DNA from: Bifidobacterium sp. ESL0769 | Lineage (GTDB): Bacteria > Actinomycetota > Actinomycetes > Actinomycetales > Bifidobacteriaceae | Length of the DNA: 64,000 nt | Direction of reading: 5' to 3' | Assembly: GCF_029395495.1 (NCBI RefSeq) | Contig: NZ_CP113918.1 | Span: forward strand, 2,431,777 to 2,495,776 | Shown here: piece by piece, positions 61,976 to 64,000 of the stretch | Position numbering within the stretch: the first letter of the stretch is position 1 | How the letters are laid out: every line of letters starts with the position of its first letter | Program-made: the position numbers and the translations under genes | Notes under the pieces: generated by a model | Told to the model about the DNA's origin: nothing | The model's database searches: none | What the model saw: only the letters and a program-made list of their open reading frames with translations

Positions 61976-64000
61976 ATGGCAGATGAGTCGAACGACCCGA
62001 TAGCCCAAGCCATACGCATCTGGAACGACGCTCTGGCGGTGCTGCAGCAGGACAGTTCGATCACCCCGCGCAGCAAGGGCTGGCTCGAAGGTGTGCGGCC
62101 CGAGGGCGTTTTCGGCCCGACCATTGTGCTGTGCGTAACGAACGCGGCCACCCAGCAGGCGCTGCAGGGCGAACTCAACCAGGCGCTGCTCGGGGCTCTG
62201 AAGCTCGCGACCGGGCACGACATGTTCCCCGCGTTCAAAGTCGCCGCTCCCGAAACCAGCAGCCCGGAAGCCAGTGGTTCCGCAGCCAACGCCCCTACTG
62301 TCAATGCCCCCACTGCCAACGCCCCCGAGAGCGTGCAGGCCAACGACGAAGGCACCGCCCCAACCGGTCAGAATACCGCCGGTGCAACGTCCGAGAACTT
62401 CGGCAACGGTTACGAAAACCTGGGCCAGGCGAGCGCGAACGGTTATGGCGCCGGCGAAATGGGCGAAATGAACACGTCGGCCAATCCAGCCAAGCCGGCC
62501 AGCCAATACGGGCGTCCGAGCCAGGCCGATCCCTACAATCATTACGCACCCAAGGCCAACGTCCCGCAGGCGTCTCAGCTTTCGTTCGATGAACCCGAAT
62601 TCGCGGAACGCAGGCCAGCGGCCGGCGGCGCAAACAGTTACGGCAACGACTTCGGCAATCAAGCCAATCAATCCCGTCAATCCCGCAGCGGAGTGGCCTA
62701 TCCCCGGGAATCCAACTTCCCAACTCCCCAGCCTTCCTTCGAGTCCGGAAATCGGCAAAACAACGCGAATTTCGCGGGTAATCCCGCCTCCGGCAACCAG
62801 CAGAACCGCAATATTCCTGCGCAAAAGACGCAATCCGGAGCGTTGCAGCCGTCGGCCTCGCAATCCATCACTTCCCAGCCGGCTGCGCAACCGGCCTCCA
62901 AGCCCGTTTCCCAGCCCGTCCCGCCGTTCGAGGTGGACGACCAGAAGACCGCGCGCGACCCCGAAACGCACCTCAACAAGAACGCAACCTTCGACACCTT
63001 CGTGCCCGGCGATTCCAACCGTTTCGCGCGCACCGTGGCGCTGGCGGTGGCCGAGGGCAGCGGCAAGGACTTCAACCCACTTTGTATCTACGGCGGCTCG
63101 GGGCTGGGCAAAACCCACCTTTTGAACGCCATCGGCAACTACGCGCTGGTCAAAGACAGCACGCTCAAGGTGCGTTACGTCACCAGCGAGGAATTCACCA
63201 ACGAGTTCATCGAGGCGCTGCAGACCCCGAACCAGAGCCAGGGCCAGATCGCCGCATTCAACCGCCGCTACCGCGAGGTCGACGTGCTCCTGATCGACGA
63301 CATCCAGTTCCTGGGCGGCAAAGAGGCGACGCTCGAGCAGTTCTTCCATACCTTCAACGCGCTCTACCAGGCAGGCAAGCGCATCGTCATCGCCTCCGAC
63401 GTGGCGCCGAAGAACCTGAAGGGCTTCGAGGCCCGCCTGATCTCGCGCTTCGAATCGGGCCTGACCGTCGACGTCAAGCCGCCGGACCTCGAGACCCGCA
63501 TCGCCATCCTGCGCATGATGGCGTCGATGAACCATTCCAACATCCCCAATGACGTGCTCGACCTCATCGCCGAACGTTTCACGGAGAACATCCGCGAGCT
63601 GGAAGGGGCACTGACGCGTGTCACCGCCGTGGCGAGCCTCAGCAACCAGCCGGTTTCGCGCGCCTTGGCCGAGCAGACCTTGCAGGACTTCTTCACCACC
63701 GACGTCGAGATCAAGCCAACCGACATCATCGGTCAGGTGGCCAAGTACTTCCACTTGACGTTCGACGATCTTGTGGGCCGCGCGCGCACCAAGAACGTCG
63801 CGCTGGCGCGGCAGATTGCCATGTATCTGGCCCGCGAGATGACCAGCATGAGTCTCGTGGACATCGGCGAGGTCTTCGGCGGCCGCGACCACACCACCGT
63901 GATGCACGCCTACACCCGCATCTCCAACGAAATGCAGGAAAAGCAGGAGATCTACAACTACGTCATGGAGCTTACCGTGCGCTTGAAGCAGCACCCTGAA
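61976..64000 (+). CDS. dnaA: DnaA replication initiator, 3' end outside window
   Basis: AAA+ initiator that binds DnaA boxes and melts the origin. 675 codons are visible with no stop. Domain I is at residues 1 to about 85. Domain II (about 86-325) is a long, low-complexity linker rich in N, Q, A, S and P. The AAA+ core has Walker A GGSGLGKT (about 373-380), Walker B LLIDD (about 438-442) and the domain IV signature [12 protein letters not shown] near 634. The ATG at 61976 follows GAGGAAAGGG. The length exceeds typical DnaA (about 450-500 residues) because of domain II. Only a few codons are likely missing. Confidence 0.96.
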   Translation, partial: MADESNDPIAQAIRIWNDALAVLQQDSSITPRSKGWLEGVRPEGVFGPTIVLCVTNAATQQALQGELNQALLGALKLATGHDMFPAFKVAAPETSSPEASGSAANAPTVNAPTANAPESVQANDEGTAPTGQNTAGATSENFGNGYENLGQASANGYGAGEMGEMNTSANPAKPASQYGRPSQADPYNHYAPKANVPQASQLSFDEPEFAERRPAAGGANSYGNDFGNQANQSRQSRSGVAYPRESNFPTPQPSFESGNRQNNANFAGNPASGNQQNRNIPAQKTQSGALQPSASQSITSQPAAQPASKPVSQPVPPFEVDDQKTARDPETHLNKNATFDTFVPGDSNRFARTVALAVAEGSGKDFNPLCIYGGSGLGKTHLLNAIGNYALVKDSTLKVRYVTSEEFTNEFIEALQTPNQSQGQIAAFNRRYREVDVLLIDDIQFLGGKEATLEQFFHTFNALYQAGKRIVIASDVAPKNLKGFEARLISRFESGLTVDVKPPDLETRIAILRMMASMNHSNIPNDVLDLIAERFTENIRELEGALTRVTAVASLSNQPVSRALAEQTLQDFFTTDVEIKPTDIIGQVAKYFHLTFDDLVGRARTKNVALARQIAMYLAREMTSMSLVDIGEVFGGRDHTTVMHAYTRISNEMQEKQEIYNYVMELTVRLKQHPE

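Overview
The window is the replication-origin region of a high-GC Gram-positive bacterium, most likely a member of the Bifidobacteriaceae. The evidence is the leftward gene order rpmH-rnpA-yidD-yidC-jag-rsmG-parA, an array of perfect parS centromere sites, DnaA boxes of the TTATCCACA type, and dnaA reading rightward at the far end. I cannot fix the species from the sequence alone.

The left 4.9 kb and the right 2 kb are core genome. Between rpmH and dnaA, genes that normally sit next to each other, lies about 57 kb of accessory DNA. It is dominated by seven giant paralogous surface-protein genes (about 1570-2160 codons), all on the + strand. Each ends in an LPLTG sorting signal and carries repeated 'DGW' beta-grasp modules (Listeria-Bacteroides/InlB-B type), Ig/Fn3-like modules and one BspA-like DUF285 leucine-rich block ('LDLSGWDT..M..MF'). 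Smaller accessory genes sit between them: a low-GC membrane protein gene, a tandem trio of tiny paralogs, a hipBA toxin-antitoxin pair, a DUF234-type AAA ATPase and two AlbA_2/Schlafen-type regulators.

The most striking feature is at the 5' ends of paralogs 1, 4, 5, 6 and 7. Each begins with the same roughly 280-bp leader cassette (shared promoter, shared ATG, shared hydrophobic leader peptide). A run of 7 or 10 cytosines starts exactly 57 nt after the ATG. In all five the run length is 1 modulo 3, so as sequenced the leader is out of frame with the giant ORF and stops a few codons after the run. Lengths of 8 or 11 would join them. This looks like a multi-copy poly-C ON/OFF switch, or a conserved recoding signal. 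Paralogs 2 and 3 have the equivalent leader peptide without the run and are in frame, each with its own unrelated promoter region.

The units are duplicated as cassettes: leader, gene, two GC-rich hairpins, spacer. Their coding regions are mosaics that suggest repeated recombination. A broken eighth copy (7646-7985) shows a deletion that joined a leader to an internal coding segment through a short shared sequence. The ATPase and both AlbA_2 genes each have their own tandem or iterated repeat DNA upstream or around them, and hipB and paralog 2 have candidate palindromic operators.
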